DNA from: Opitutia bacterium UBA7876
GTDB taxonomy: Bacteria; Verrucomicrobiota; Verrucomicrobiia; Opitutales; Seribacteraceae
Direction: 5' to 3'
Assembly: GCA_002500665.1 (NCBI GenBank)
Contig: DLRY01000088.1
Coordinates: forward strand, 1-57,003
DNA: 57,003 nucleotides
The notes beneath the pieces are model-generated. The model ran no database searches. It saw nothing but the letters and a program-made list of their open reading frames with translations, and had not been told where the DNA came from. Each line of letters begins with the position of its first letter. The stretch's first letter is position 1. The position numbers and the translations under genes are program-made. Of the stretch, positions 42,117 through 50,542 are shown piece after piece.

Positions 42117-43091
42117 ATGGAGAAGAGAAGTTTCATAGATCTTTTTTGCGGGGTCGGCGGGTTTCGCCAAGCCCTTCAGTCCCACGGTCATGGTTGCGTC
42201 TTCTCATCCGACGTCGATCCCGACGCCCGCTTCACCTATGCCGAGAATTTCGGGGAGGAGCCGGCAGGGGACCTGACGCGGATTCCGGGGAAGCAAATCC
42301 CCCCCCACGACGTTCTTTGCGGGGGCTTCCCCTGTCAGCCCTTCAGCATCTCGGGAAACCAAGGTGGATTCGAGGATGCCAGAGGGACCCTCCTTTACGA
42401 GATCCTGCGCATTGCCCGGCATCACAAACCTGCCGTCCTCCTTCTGGAAAACGTCAAGAATTACCTTGGGCACGCCAAGGGGCGAACCTTGTCGATTACC
42501 ATCGAGCTACTTGCATCGCTTGGCTATGAGGTTCACTATTCCGTACTGAATGCCTCCCGCTACGGGGTGGCTCAGAAGCGTGAGCGTATCTATTTTGTCT
42601 GCTTCCGCAAGGACTTGGGCATATCCGATTATCGATTCCCCGAGCCCACGGACCAGGACGTCGCGGTTGAGGACGTGCTTCTTTCGCCGGCCGACCCGAG
42701 GCTCAAGGAGCTCGTAATCGAGCGGGAGGACCTTTTTCTCTCCTCCGAGTTCCCGCAGGAACGCGAAAACCGTCCCTTGCGCATCGGCACCGTAGGCAAA
42801 GGAGGCCAAGGGGAACGAGTCTACAGTCCCAAGGGGCATGCAATTACACTTTCCGCCTTTGGGGGAGGGATCGGCGCGAAGACCGGCATGTATCTGGTCG
42901 ACGGGCGCGTCAGGCGGCTTCACCCCGAGGAGTGCCGCCGCTTGATGGGCTTTCCCGAGGGCTTCCGCCTTCATCCGCGTCGCAACGTCTGCTACAAGCA
43001 ATTCGGCAATTCGGTGGCCGTCCCGGTGGTTCGAGAAATCGTCGCCACTATCGACCGGTTCCTCGATGGGCAATCCCGGCGGGCCGCATGA
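42117..43091 (+). CDS. DNA (cytosine-5-)-methyltransferase, apparently solitary
   Basis: A 324-residue m5C methyltransferase with the conserved motifs in order: I (FIDLFCGVGGFR, 6-17), IV with the catalytic Cys73 (GGFPCQPFS), VI (ENVKN, 111-115), VIII (QKRERIYFV, about 153-161), IX (RRLHPEECRRLMGFP) and X (KQFGNSVAVPVV). The target-recognition region between VIII and IX is short, so a compact target is likely; I cannot name the recognition sequence. The enzyme transfers methyl from S-adenosylmethionine to cytosine C5. No restriction endonuclease or Vsr-like gene lies next to it, so it may be an orphan regulator or a remnant of a restriction system. I start at the ATG at 42117, six bases after GGAAG; an upstream in-frame TTG (42102) is possible. 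Confidence 0.93.
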   Translation: MEKRSFIDLFCGVGGFRQALQSHGHGCVFSSDVDPDARFTYAENFGEEPAGDLTRIPGKQIPPHDVLCGGFPCQPFSISGNQGGFEDARGTLLYEILRIARHHKPAVLLLENVKNYLGHAKGRTLSITIELLASLGYEVHYSVLNASRYGVAQKRERIYFVCFRKDLGISDYRFPEPTDQDVAVEDVLLSPADPRLKELVIEREDLFLSSEFPQERENRPLRIGTVGKGGQGERVYSPKGHAITLSAFGGGIGAKTGMYLVDGRVRRLHPEECRRLMGFPEGFRLHPRRNVCYKQFGNSVAVPVVREIVATIDRFLDGQSRRAA

Positions 43092-43107
43092 CCCGCTGGT
43101 TTTTTCG

Positions 43108-43524
43108 ATGCATCTTCAGCGCTCGGCCAAGAACACCTTCTTTTGCCTCCTTGGGTGCGCCATCGGAGACTTGGGCGCGATCTACCTGTTCCAGGAATAT
43201 CACTCGCCTGAAGGAATCCCCCGTGATCTCTGGAGCCTCGTCTGGATCACGGCCATGGTCTCGGGAATCGTGACCAGCGTGATTCTAGAAACCTTCATCC
43301 TTTGGAAGCAGATGGGGCCTAGGGAAGCGTTTCGCACGGCGATAGGCATGAGTATGATCTCGATGATCCTCATGGAGGCTGCCATGAACCTCGCGGACTA
43401 TGGAATGATGGGCGAACCAAAGATCACTTTCTCCATTCTACCCGTGACCTTGGGCTCCGGTTTTCTCGCGGCCTGGCCCTACAACTACTGGAGGCTGAAG
43501 AAGCACGGCAAGTGCTGCCACTGA
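43108..43524 (+). CDS. DUF4396 family membrane protein
   Basis: A protein of about 138 residues with four hydrophobic segments matching DUF4396: the opening KNTFFCLLGCAIGDLGAI with its LxGCAxG core, the central LETFILWK helix, then REAFRTAIGMSMISMILMEAAMNLADY, which is the most conserved part of the family (M-x-x-M-E-x-x-x-N). The C terminus is short and Cys/His-containing (HGKCCH). Function is unknown; some members lie near copper or multicopper oxidase genes, so a metal link is a guess. The ATG at 43066, overlapping the methyltransferase gene, would add 14 residues that do not fit the family, so 43108 is preferred. No strong Shine-Dalgarno is visible. Confidence 0.75.
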   Translation: MHLQRSAKNTFFCLLGCAIGDLGAIYLFQEYHSPEGIPRDLWSLVWITAMVSGIVTSVILETFILWKQMGPREAFRTAIGMSMISMILMEAAMNLADYGMMGEPKITFSILPVTLGSGFLAAWPYNYWRLKKHGKCCH

Positions 43525-43527
43525 ATC

Positions 43528-43570
43528 CCGCCAAGAGGGCCCTTGTTCTTTCCTTGCCCTCCCTCGGCGG
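43528..43570 (+). other. Two-step inverted repeat between DUF4396 and cNMP-domain genes
   Basis: Outer arms CCGCC (43528-43532) and GGCGG (43566-43570) flank inner arms GAGGGC (43535-43540) and GCCCTC (43556-43561), with a pyrimidine-rich 15-base loop. The RNA could fold into an interrupted hairpin just after the DUF4396 stop and just before the next ATG. No T tract follows, so a simple intrinsic terminator is unlikely; a leader structure or processing site is possible. Confidence 0.35.
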
Positions 43571-43592
43571 AAGTGGATAAGCTTGCCGGACT

Positions 43593-45233
43593 ATGAAACT
43601 TCTGCACCGCGAGGATGTCATCGAGGCTGGTTACGATCTTCCGAACACGGGTCTTTGCGCTAATATAGGGCAAGCCGAGCTCGAGGAATTGAAGTTCGGT
43701 GGGGAGTGGGTTCTGGCCCAGGACGAGACGGTGGTGGCCGATGGGCACGAGCAAAGATATCTCTACATACTGGTTGCCGGCGACGTGGCCATCTCAAAAA
43801 AGAACGACCAAGGCAACAGCCAGCAGATCGCAACCCTTGGCCCCGGCGCGGCTTTCGGGGAAATGGCTTTCCTGGGAGGGGGCGTTGCGTCCGCGGACGT
43901 GCAGGCCCTCGGTGAATGTATTCTCTGGCGATTCGACCATGAGCGCATGCTCGAGTTCATCGGTGAGCATGGCGTGGCGGGCGGGCAGCTGTGCCTGAAC
44001 GTTGCAAGCATCCTCTCGGGCCGTCTGGTTGAGGGGAACAAGAAGGTATTGGATATGGGGAAGGAACTGCAGGGTTCCCTTGCTCAGCTTCAGCAAGCCG
44101 CATCCGCTGGAAGCCAAAAGGATCAGGCTCTTCGCCAAATGCAGGGCAAGGTCAACAACATGCAGAACGCGTTCAAGGGTAGCGAGGTCAAGAAGTCGGG
44201 AAGCAATTGGCTTGCCGTTGCCGCCTGTACCGTTGCCCTTCTGAGCACCCTTGGGTTGGTAGGCCTGCTGCTTTCCAGTGATGATTCCGTTGAACTGGAA
44301 AACGCGAGCCTGAAGAGCACCCTCAAGAAGATGGAGGCGGACGAGGAATTCTTTACCAGCAAGAAGGATCAGATGGAGTCGGAAATCTCTCAACTGGAGA
44401 AAGACGGAAAGTCCCTTGCCTTGCGCAACGAGGAACTGGCCGAGCAGATGGCTTCGAGTGAATCCCGCTCCATGACGCAGATTCAAGACCTACGGGAAAA
44501 ATTGGGAAAAACGGAACGGGAATTATCCCAAGCGAAAGACGACCTCGTTCGCGCTCAGCCGGCTTCCTCCGCCCAGCACTCGCCTACGCCCTCCGCGCCC
44601 GTTATCCCTGCCAAATCCAAGGTGGAGGAAATCCTGGCTTGGGCGAGCAAGAATACGACCCTCGTCTTTCCGTGTGAGATCCAAGTTTCCCAAAAGGCCA
44701 TTACACTTCAGGACAAAGATAAGGTAGCCTCGATACCTGTGGCCGTGGGAGGCCGGTTGCGCGCCCTGAGCTATTATCCGTCCTCCAAGCAATTCATCGT
44801 CGTGGCCCAACCGAACAGCAATAAGTTCCTGGCTACCCTCCCCATCACCAACTCGACTTTCGTGGAAGCGGTGAAGCCTAAATATGAAAAGTATGCCAAG
44901 GGTGATGGAGCCGGAGCCGGCACCCAGTTGGCGAACCCCTTAGCCCCCAGGCCCAAGCCACCAACTCGTCTTTCCTCGCAGTTGCCTACGAGCGGTTCAA
45001 GCGTCCCCTCGAAGACCGGATTCTCTTCAACCGAAGGAGAACCGAAGGTAGCCAAGGGGCGAGCGAAGAACCCCCAGAAACCGGAAAACGTACTTGATCA
45101 AATGCCGGCCAAGCCCGCTGGCGGCAATGTCAAGAAGGTGGATACGAGCGACCATGGCGCCAATTGCGTGTGCAAGGATTGCCGGGTAAGCAAAGTGGGG
45201 AAGGGGGGGAGCCTCTTCCAGTTCGATCCTTAA
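43593..45233 (+). CDS. cNMP-binding-fold / transmembrane / coiled-coil protein with a C-terminal CxCxxC
   Basis: A 546-residue protein of unusual build. Residues about 30-130 are a cyclic-nucleotide-binding (CRP-like) fold: YLYILVAGDVAIS, then FGEMAFLGGGVASADVQA. The phosphate-contacting Arg expected in that loop is missing, so nucleotide binding is doubtful. A heptad region (about 145-195) is followed by one membrane helix (206-227, WLAVAACTVALLSTLGLVGLLL) and a second coiled coil (233-320). A beta-rich domain (about 345-430) comes next, then a Pro/Ser/Lys-rich stretch. The C terminus holds Cys525, Cys527 and Cys530 (CVCKDC), a possible metal or redox site. The cNMP fold is probably cytoplasmic and the rest outside. 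I do not recognise the family. Its stop overlaps the stop of the convergent TrhO gene. Confidence 0.8.
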   Translation: MKLLHREDVIEAGYDLPNTGLCANIGQAELEELKFGGEWVLAQDETVVADGHEQRYLYILVAGDVAISKKNDQGNSQQIATLGPGAAFGEMAFLGGGVASADVQALGECILWRFDHERMLEFIGEHGVAGGQLCLNVASILSGRLVEGNKKVLDMGKELQGSLAQLQQAASAGSQKDQALRQMQGKVNNMQNAFKGSEVKKSGSNWLAVAACTVALLSTLGLVGLLLSSDDSVELENASLKSTLKKMEADEEFFTSKKDQMESEISQLEKDGKSLALRNEELAEQMASSESRSMTQIQDLREKLGKTERELSQAKDDLVRAQPASSAQHSPTPSAPVIPAKSKVEEILAWASKNTTLVFPCEIQVSQKAITLQDKDKVASIPVAVGGRLRALSYYPSSKQFIVVAQPNSNKFLATLPITNSTFVEAVKPKYEKYAKGDGAGAGTQLANPLAPRPKPPTRLSSQLPTSGSSVPSKTGFSSTEGEPKVAKGRAKNPQKPENVLDQMPAKPAGGNVKKVDTSDHGANCVCKDCRVSKVGKGGSLFQFDP

Positions 45234-46165
45234 TCCCGGTCTCCGGGAATGGAAGGCATCTCCTTGCCGATGTGGGGTTCCTTTCTCCTGCGGGCAAGTT
45301 CGACCTGACGGTTCCGTTCGCGCAAGCTTTCCCTTTTTTCATCCGTTAGGCCTGAGTTGCAGCGGGGACAAGAGACGCCTTGCTCGTAATCCGGTGAGGC
45401 CAAGTCCTCTTCTTTGAGCGGCCAACGGCATCCGAAGCAGAGCAAAGCCTGCCCGTCCTCAAGGCCGTGCCCGACGGAGACCTGATGGTGAAAGACAAAG
45501 CATTCCCCTTCCCATTGGCTTTCCTCCGGATCGGTTTTTTCCAGGTAGTTGAGAATGCCGCCCTTGAGGTGATAGACCTCATCGAATCCCTTAGCCAGAA
45601 GATGAGAGGATGCCTTCTCGCACCTGATTCCTCCGGTGCAAAACATGGCGACTTTGCGCTTGGTCGACTTTGCGAGGGAGTCCTTCACGAATTGCGGCCA
45701 CTGGCAAAAGGTTTCGGTCCGGGGGTTGAGGGCGCCCTTGAAAGTGCCCAACTCGACCTCATAGTCGTTGCGCGTATCCACCAGAAGGATGTCGGGATCG
45801 GCGAGAAGTTCGTTCCAGTCTTCCGGTTCGACGTATTCTCCCACCCGTTCCGTGGGATCGATCCCGGGTACGCCAAGGGTGACGATTTCATCCCTTACCG
45901 TGATCCGTAAGCGGTAGAAGGTCTCACGGGAGGTGAGAGACGTCCGGGCCGGCATGTCCGCGAAGCGGTCGTCGCAACGAAGACGCTTCATAAAGGCGGA
46001 AATTCCATCCTCGGTACCGGACAGGGTCGCGTTGATGCCTTCCTGCCCGAGGATGATGGTGCCGAGAATTCCTTCGCTTTGGCCCAGTTGATCGAGACGA
46101 ACCTTCCACTGTTCGCAATCGGGAAGATGCGTGAAACGGTAAAAGGTGATGATAGTTCGTTCCAT
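45230..46165 (-). CDS. trhO: tRNA uridine(34) hydroxylase TrhO (YceA), rhodanese family
   Basis: A 311-residue protein matching the YceA/TrhO family: the N-terminal ferredoxin-like domain with GTIILGQEGINATLSG (35-50), then a rhodanese domain with LLVDTRNDYEVELGTFKGALNP and the active-site loop CTGGIRCEKAS, where Cys176 is the catalytic cysteine. The C-terminal extension carries CFGCRWPL and CPRC, a possible zinc site found in part of the family. TrhO uses O2 to hydroxylate U34 in certain tRNAs. The frame opens earlier with TTG (46189), but the ATG at 46165 gives the normal start MERTIITFYRF. It is convergent with the cNMP-domain gene. Confidence 0.92.
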   Translation of the reverse strand: MERTIITFYRFTHLPDCEQWKVRLDQLGQSEGILGTIILGQEGINATLSGTEDGISAFMKRLRCDDRFADMPARTSLTSRETFYRLRITVRDEIVTLGVPGIDPTERVGEYVEPEDWNELLADPDILLVDTRNDYEVELGTFKGALNPRTETFCQWPQFVKDSLAKSTKRKVAMFCTGGIRCEKASSHLLAKGFDEVYHLKGGILNYLEKTDPEESQWEGECFVFHHQVSVGHGLEDGQALLCFGCRWPLKEEDLASPDYEQGVSCPRCNSGLTDEKRESLRERNRQVELARRRKEPHIGKEMPSIPGDRD

Positions 46166-46238
46166 TCGGTCCGAGGACTTTAGCGGCAATGTACTTGCCC
46201 AGCCAGTTGAAAATCGGTCGGGACGGTTCGGTGGTTCC

Positions 46239-47267
46239 TTAGTCCGTAACCTCGATGATTGCCTTCAGGACGCCGGAGTCGGGCTTGATCAGGGTGTCGA
46301 ATTGCTTGGCTACCTGGTCGAAACCCAGTCGATGCGTGATCCACGGTGCGGTGTCTATGGTTCCGTTCTCGATAAGACTGATGATGCGGGGGAAATCCTT
46401 GGGCAGGGCGTTCCGAGAGGCGAGCAGGTTCATTTCCTTGCGGTGCAGGGCGGGGTGGACGAAGGAAAGTTCCTCGGTAGTGATACCCACGTAGACGAGG
46501 CTTCCGGTATGGCCGACGTAGTCGAGAGCCCCGGACATTGAGCGCGGGCTTCCGGTGGCATCCGTTACCACGTCGAAGAGATTTCCGCCGGTGATCTCAC
46601 GGCATTTTTCCAGCTCCGATCCGTCCCCCTTGAATTGGACCAAGTTCTCGATGCCATAGGTTTGCCGGCAAAACTCGAGCCTCTCGACGGACATGTCCAT
46701 GACCGTCAGGGTGGCACCGGTGAGCCGGTTGAATTCAAGGGTCGACAGACCGATGGGCCCGGCCCCGATGACCAGAGCGTGATCCTCTTGGCCGGGGTTA
46801 CCGCGATCGGATGCATGACAGCCGATGGCCAAGGTTTCCACTAGGGCGAGCTGCTCGTAGGAAAGATCCCGCGAGGGATGGAGCTTGTCTGCCCGGATAA
46901 GGGAACGTTCACAAAGGCCACCGTCCATCATGACTCCAAAGACCTTGAGTTTTTCGCAGCAGTTTCCTTGCCCCTTGGAGCAGGCCCGACAGGTTCCGCA
47001 GTTTAGGTAGGGCTCGACTGAGCAGCGGTCGCCGGGGGATACGTTTGACACGCCTTCCCCGACCTCGAGGACTTCCACCCCCAATTCGTGACCGGGTATA
47101 CGTGGATAATCGAAAAAAGGAAACTTCCCCAGGTAACAGCTGACGTCGGTGCCGCAAATTCCCATCCGGGAAGTGCGAATGAGGGCTTCCCCCTGACCGG
47201 GGCTCGAGGGTTCGGTAACGTCGCAGGCCACGAACGATCGCGGTTCGACCAGTTGCAGAGCTTTCAT
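46239..47267 (-). CDS. Zinc-dependent alcohol/polyol dehydrogenase (MDR superfamily)
   Basis: A 342-residue medium-chain dehydrogenase. Catalytic zinc ligands are visible as Cys38 (GICGTD) and His60-Glu61 (GHE), and the structural zinc lobe as Cys90, Cys93, Cys96 and Cys104 (CGTCRAC and onward). The cofactor-binding loop is VIGAGPIGLST, consistent with NAD(H). It belongs to the sorbitol/threonine/galactonate-type branch, so it probably oxidises a polyol, sugar acid or amino alcohol in the cytoplasm; the substrate is not determined by sequence. It starts 18 bases after the stop of the SGNH hydrolase gene on the same strand and may be co-transcribed with it. The ATG at 47267 is the natural family start. 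Confidence 0.9.
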   Translation of the reverse strand: MKALQLVEPRSFVACDVTEPSSPGQGEALIRTSRMGICGTDVSCYLGKFPFFDYPRIPGHELGVEVLEVGEGVSNVSPGDRCSVEPYLNCGTCRACSKGQGNCCEKLKVFGVMMDGGLCERSLIRADKLHPSRDLSYEQLALVETLAIGCHASDRGNPGQEDHALVIGAGPIGLSTLEFNRLTGATLTVMDMSVERLEFCRQTYGIENLVQFKGDGSELEKCREITGGNLFDVVTDATGSPRSMSGALDYVGHTGSLVYVGITTEELSFVHPALHRKEMNLLASRNALPKDFPRIISLIENGTIDTAPWITHRLGFDQVAKQFDTLIKPDSGVLKAIIEVTD

Positions 47268-47284
47268 GGCTTGGCGGGAATCGG

Positions 47285-48046
47285 CTAGGAAACCTCAAGC
47301 GACTCCAGCAAAAAATGGGCCATCAGGGATGCCCCGTGAGAGCTGGGATGAACTCCATCGCCGGCCCAGTGGGAGGGAGGCGCGAACTTGATCGCTTCAT
47401 CGAACATGTACTGAAAGGGGACGAAGACGGCCCCGTGGGAATCGGCCAATTTTTTAGAGGCGGCCCGGTACTTGTCGAACTCGGGAAACCAGTTGTCGTT
47501 GACGGCCCCGCACTTTAGGACGAAAGGCTCGCAAATCACCAACTGTACCTTGGGGAGGGCTTTCCTGGTCCGCTTGAGCAGGGCGTCGAGATCACCCTCA
47601 TAGGTCTTGACCGTTCCGTCGTACCTGCCGTTGAGGCCATGCCAGATGTCGTTGACCCCGACAAGAATGCTCAGCACGTCGGGCTTGAGATCGAGGCAGT
47701 CCTTGTCCCAGCGGTCGGCCAGTTGGTGAACCTTGTTGCCGGAAATTCCTCGGTTGTGGGCGGTAAGCTTGTGACCGGGGTTCGAAACAAGAAGCTGCGA
47801 GGCTGCCATCCAGGCGTATCCCTTGCCAAAGGATTTCTGCTCGTTAGGCTTGGGATCCTTCTTGTTGCGGCCGGCGTCCGTAATGGAGTCGCCCTGGAAA
47901 AGAATAACGCTTCCTTTCTTGAGGGTAGCTTTGGGCTTCCCGGCGTGATGAGCTGCCTTGGAGTCGGAAGCGAGCGACGACGCGATGCCCGCAATGGCGG
48001 TGCTGCCGAGGACTTGCCTGCGTGAAAGACGAATTGATTCGGACAT
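47285..48046 (-). CDS. Tat-exported SGNH/GDSL-family hydrolase
   Basis: A 253-residue esterase-like protein with a twin-arginine signal (LSRRQVLGSTA, about 7-17). The SGNH blocks are all visible: block I FQGDSITDAG with nucleophile Ser54, block II Gly100 in NRGISG, block III Asn132 in VGVND, and block V Asp230-Gly-Val-His233 (GDGVHPS). SGNH enzymes cleave acyl or acetyl esters, often from carbohydrates, so deacetylation of a glycan outside the cytoplasm is the likely role. The ATG at 48046 gives the complete Tat signal. Divergent from the RidA gene, with about 100 bases between starts; the dehydrogenase follows directly downstream. Confidence 0.9.
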   Translation of the reverse strand: MSESIRLSRRQVLGSTAIAGIASSLASDSKAAHHAGKPKATLKKGSVILFQGDSITDAGRNKKDPKPNEQKSFGKGYAWMAASQLLVSNPGHKLTAHNRGISGNKVHQLADRWDKDCLDLKPDVLSILVGVNDIWHGLNGRYDGTVKTYEGDLDALLKRTRKALPKVQLVICEPFVLKCGAVNDNWFPEFDKYRAASKKLADSHGAVFVPFQYMFDEAIKFAPPSHWAGDGVHPSSHGASLMAHFLLESLEVS

Positions 48047-48149
48047 GAGGATGTTGGAAGACGTTTTGCCTCTTGAATCAACCTTGAAATGTCGCAGGGT
48101 ACGATCTTTTGGTCCTTGATCAATTTGCGAGGTGATTTAGGATCAGGGT

Positions 48150-48614
48150 ATGACTCCCGAGGATTCGTTTCGGCAACTGGGCCTGGCAATGCCCCCGCCT
48201 CCCAAGGCGGCCGGCCTGTACAAGCCTTTGCTTGAGAAGGATGGCCTCGCATACTTCTCGGGACATCTTCCGGTCCTGCCCGATGGATCGATGATCTTGG
48301 GTAGGCTGGGTGAGTCCCTCGGCGTGGAAGAGGGAGCTACTGCGGCCCGTCAGGTCGGGCTGAACGTCCTTGCCACGGTCAGGGACGTCCTCGGCTCCCT
48401 AAACCGGGTGGAACGGGTGGTCAAGTTGCTGGGAATGGTCAACGCCACGCCGGAATTCGTCCAGCATCCTCAGGTAATCAACGGGTGCAGCGAATTGTTC
48501 CGCGACGTCTGGGGCAACGATCTCGGAGTGGGAGTGAGGAGCGCTTACGGCGTTTCCGGCCTGCCCGCGGGGGCCTCCGTCGAGATTGAGGGTGTACTCG
48601 CACTTTCTCAATGA
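48150..48614 (+). CDS. RidA/YjgF family protein
   Basis: A 154-residue protein of the RidA superfamily, longer-form subgroup. Characteristic parts: LAYFSGHLPVLPDG (about 33-46), QVGLNVLATVRDVLGSLNRVERVVKLLGMV and the end RSAYGVSGLPAGASVEIEGVLAL. Arg130 occupies the place of the Arg that contacts the substrate carboxylate in true RidA (the R before the x-V/G-x-x-L-P turn), so imine/enamine deaminase activity is possible. The family forms trimers in the cytoplasm and clears reactive enamines from amino acid metabolism. The ATG at 48150 is the family-like start. The stop region overlaps the next gene by four bases (ATGA), so RidA and YdcF are coupled. Confidence 0.88.
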   Translation: MTPEDSFRQLGLAMPPPPKAAGLYKPLLEKDGLAYFSGHLPVLPDGSMILGRLGESLGVEEGATAARQVGLNVLATVRDVLGSLNRVERVVKLLGMVNATPEFVQHPQVINGCSELFRDVWGNDLGVGVRSAYGVSGLPAGASVEIEGVLALSQ

Positions 48615-49264
48615 GCTGGGGGAAACGGGCCCTCTGGGTACTGTCGGCGATCTTCCTGATCATCGTTCTTTGCCTGGTTTTCCGCAAGCCGTTGCTTACC
48701 GGTTACGCAACCATTTTTGAGGTTCACAATGCAACCAAGGGAGCGGATGCCCTTGTTTGTCTTTGCGGAGGGCGGACGACCAGGATCCCCGAAACACTTA
48801 GGCTCTGGAACCAAGGCTATGCCCCATTGGTATGGGTTACCGAGCAGAAGAACATGAACCGGGAATTTTCTAACCTTAATCAGAGCAACCTAGGTTTCGC
48901 TCGGGGGGTCACCAGCAGGATGGAGTTGAACGCGACATGGGACGTCATTCCGAGCCTCGGTGACGGAGCTACTTCGACCTTCGACGAGGCCGAGGACGTT
49001 CTGGCCTACGGTCGGGAACAGGGCTGGAAGCGCATCATCATCGTGACTGACGAGTACCATACCGGGCGGGCCCTCTATGCTTTCGGGAAGGTCTTCGAGG
49101 GGAGTGGAATCGAGGTGGAGGCAGCGGGCGCTCCCAATGAGATTTTTTCCCGTGAGGATTGGTGGTTGTCGGATAGTGGAATTTCCGCCTATTTCCTCGA
49201 GACGATCAAATACCCGGTCTATTTTTTCTGGGACTCCGAGCCGGAACTGGTGAGGAACGACTAG
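48611..49264 (+). CDS. YdcF/SanA/ElyC-type DUF218 membrane protein
   Basis: A 217-residue protein with one N-terminal membrane anchor (about 8-24, LWVLSAIFLIIVLCLVF) and a DUF218 domain: ADALVCLCGGRTTRIPETLRLWNQG, then STFDEAEDVLAYGREQGWKRIIIVTDEYHTGRALYAFGKVF, where the E-A ... T-x-x-x-H/Y-x-x-R-A pattern is the family core. Members such as ElyC and SanA act at the envelope and affect peptidoglycan precursor or vancomycin phenotypes; the molecular activity is unclear. The ATG overlaps the RidA stop. At its end the TAG shares bases (CTAG) with the stop of the convergent DUF1501 gene. Confidence 0.83.
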   Translation: MSWGKRALWVLSAIFLIIVLCLVFRKPLLTGYATIFEVHNATKGADALVCLCGGRTTRIPETLRLWNQGYAPLVWVTEQKNMNREFSNLNQSNLGFARGVTSRMELNATWDVIPSLGDGATSTFDEAEDVLAYGREQGWKRIIIVTDEYHTGRALYAFGKVFEGSGIEVEAAGAPNEIFSREDWWLSDSGISAYFLETIKYPVYFFWDSEPELVRND

Positions 49265-50532
49265 GCCAGGATTTCCTTGATCGGCTTGGGCTTTCCGCCG
49301 AGGAAAGAGGGGCGCCCGGGTAGGCGTCTGATTTTCGTTCCGGTCATTCCGAGAGCTTCGGCGATGGTGGCGTGCAGGTCCTTGGGTTCGAATTCGGGGA
49401 AGGGATCCCTTCCCGAATCGTCGGTCTCGCCAACTGCTATTCCTCCCTTGATTCCTCCGCCCGCAAGCATGGCGGAAAATCCGTTTGGGTGATGATCGCG
49501 TCCGCCGTTTCCCTTTACCTTAGGGGTCCGCCCGAATTCGCTGGTTACCACGATCATGGTAGAATCGAGCATCCCGCGGTCCCGAAGGTCGGTCATCAGG
49601 GATGAAACGGTTCCATCCAGTTCGTTGGCAAGGTTGGCGAGGTTTCGAGAGCCGCCGTGCATGGAGTCCCAACTGCGGCTGGAAGTGACCTCAACGTAGC
49701 GGACGCCACGCTCGACGAGCCGGCGGGCTAGAAGCGCTCCCTGCCCGAAGGGATGATTACCATAGCGGGCCCGCAGGTTTCCGGGCTCGCGCATAATGTC
49801 GAAGGGCTCGGACATGTCCCCGGACATGAACTTGACCGTCTGGTCGTAGAAGTCGGAATAGGCCTTCACTTCATCGTGAGGAAAATAATGGGCGAAGGAG
49901 GAGGAGAATCCCTTGGCCAGACGTACTCTCTTCTCGAGCTTGGCTTTGTCGATCTTGGGAAGAAGATCCTTGATTCCGCGGGCGGCGTTGCCGATTGGAA
50001 GGGGACTATAATCGGGAGGAAGGAAGCCGGGTCCCGGGTTTCCGCCTGCAATGATCACGCTGGAGGGAAGAATCGGATCGGACTTGCCTAGGAACATCTG
50101 GGCCCACGAACCGAGCTGGGGATGGGTCATGCCCGTCCTCTGACGGTAACCGGTGTGCATGACGTAACGGGCCTGGGAATGAGCCCCGGTCTTGGTCGTC
50201 ATGGAACGAATGACGGAGAGGTCCTTGCCCTGGGCGGCCAGCTTGGGTAACTTGTCGGAAAGCTGCAAATCGGGGCTCTGGGTTGGGATGGGCCTGCTGG
50301 GCCCCCCGAATTCTTGGGAATCCTTTGGGTCGAAGGTGTCGATCTGGCTCATTCCTCCCCTCATGTAGAGGAAAATGACTCGATCACAGGGCGCCTTGGC
50401 CGACGGAGCCTTGGGCTTCTCCGCCCCGAGAAGGAAACGTGGAGCGAGGCTTACTCCGAGCGTGGCCTTGGCGACCTGGAGCAGGAAGGCCCTGCGGGTG
50501 GATTCGTCTATGGATTGCAGGAACTCTTTCAT
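49261..50532 (-). CDS. DUF1501 family protein, paired with the third DUF1549/DUF1553 gene
   Basis: A 423-residue DUF1501 protein. Its N terminus (STRRAFLLQVAKATLGVSLAPRFLL, about 11-35) carries a twin-arginine motif. The family core is intact: VIFLYMRGGMSQIDTFDPKD, GVRYVEVTSSRSWDSMHGG and TSEFGRTPKVKGNGGRDHHP followed by LAGGGIKGGIAVG. It is the downstream member of a two-gene unit: the DUF1549/DUF1553 stop lies 10 bases before this start. Function is unknown; the pair is the minimal form of the larger cassettes A and B. The ATG at 50532 gives the whole Tat signal. Confidence 0.92.
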   Translation of the reverse strand: MKEFLQSIDESTRRAFLLQVAKATLGVSLAPRFLLGAEKPKAPSAKAPCDRVIFLYMRGGMSQIDTFDPKDSQEFGGPSRPIPTQSPDLQLSDKLPKLAAQGKDLSVIRSMTTKTGAHSQARYVMHTGYRQRTGMTHPQLGSWAQMFLGKSDPILPSSVIIAGGNPGPGFLPPDYSPLPIGNAARGIKDLLPKIDKAKLEKRVRLAKGFSSSFAHYFPHDEVKAYSDFYDQTVKFMSGDMSEPFDIMREPGNLRARYGNHPFGQGALLARRLVERGVRYVEVTSSRSWDSMHGGSRNLANLANELDGTVSSLMTDLRDRGMLDSTMIVVTSEFGRTPKVKGNGGRDHHPNGFSAMLAGGGIKGGIAVGETDDSGRDPFPEFEPKDLHATIAEALGMTGTKIRRLPGRPSFLGGKPKPIKEILA

Positions 50533-50542
50533 GGCGTGAACT

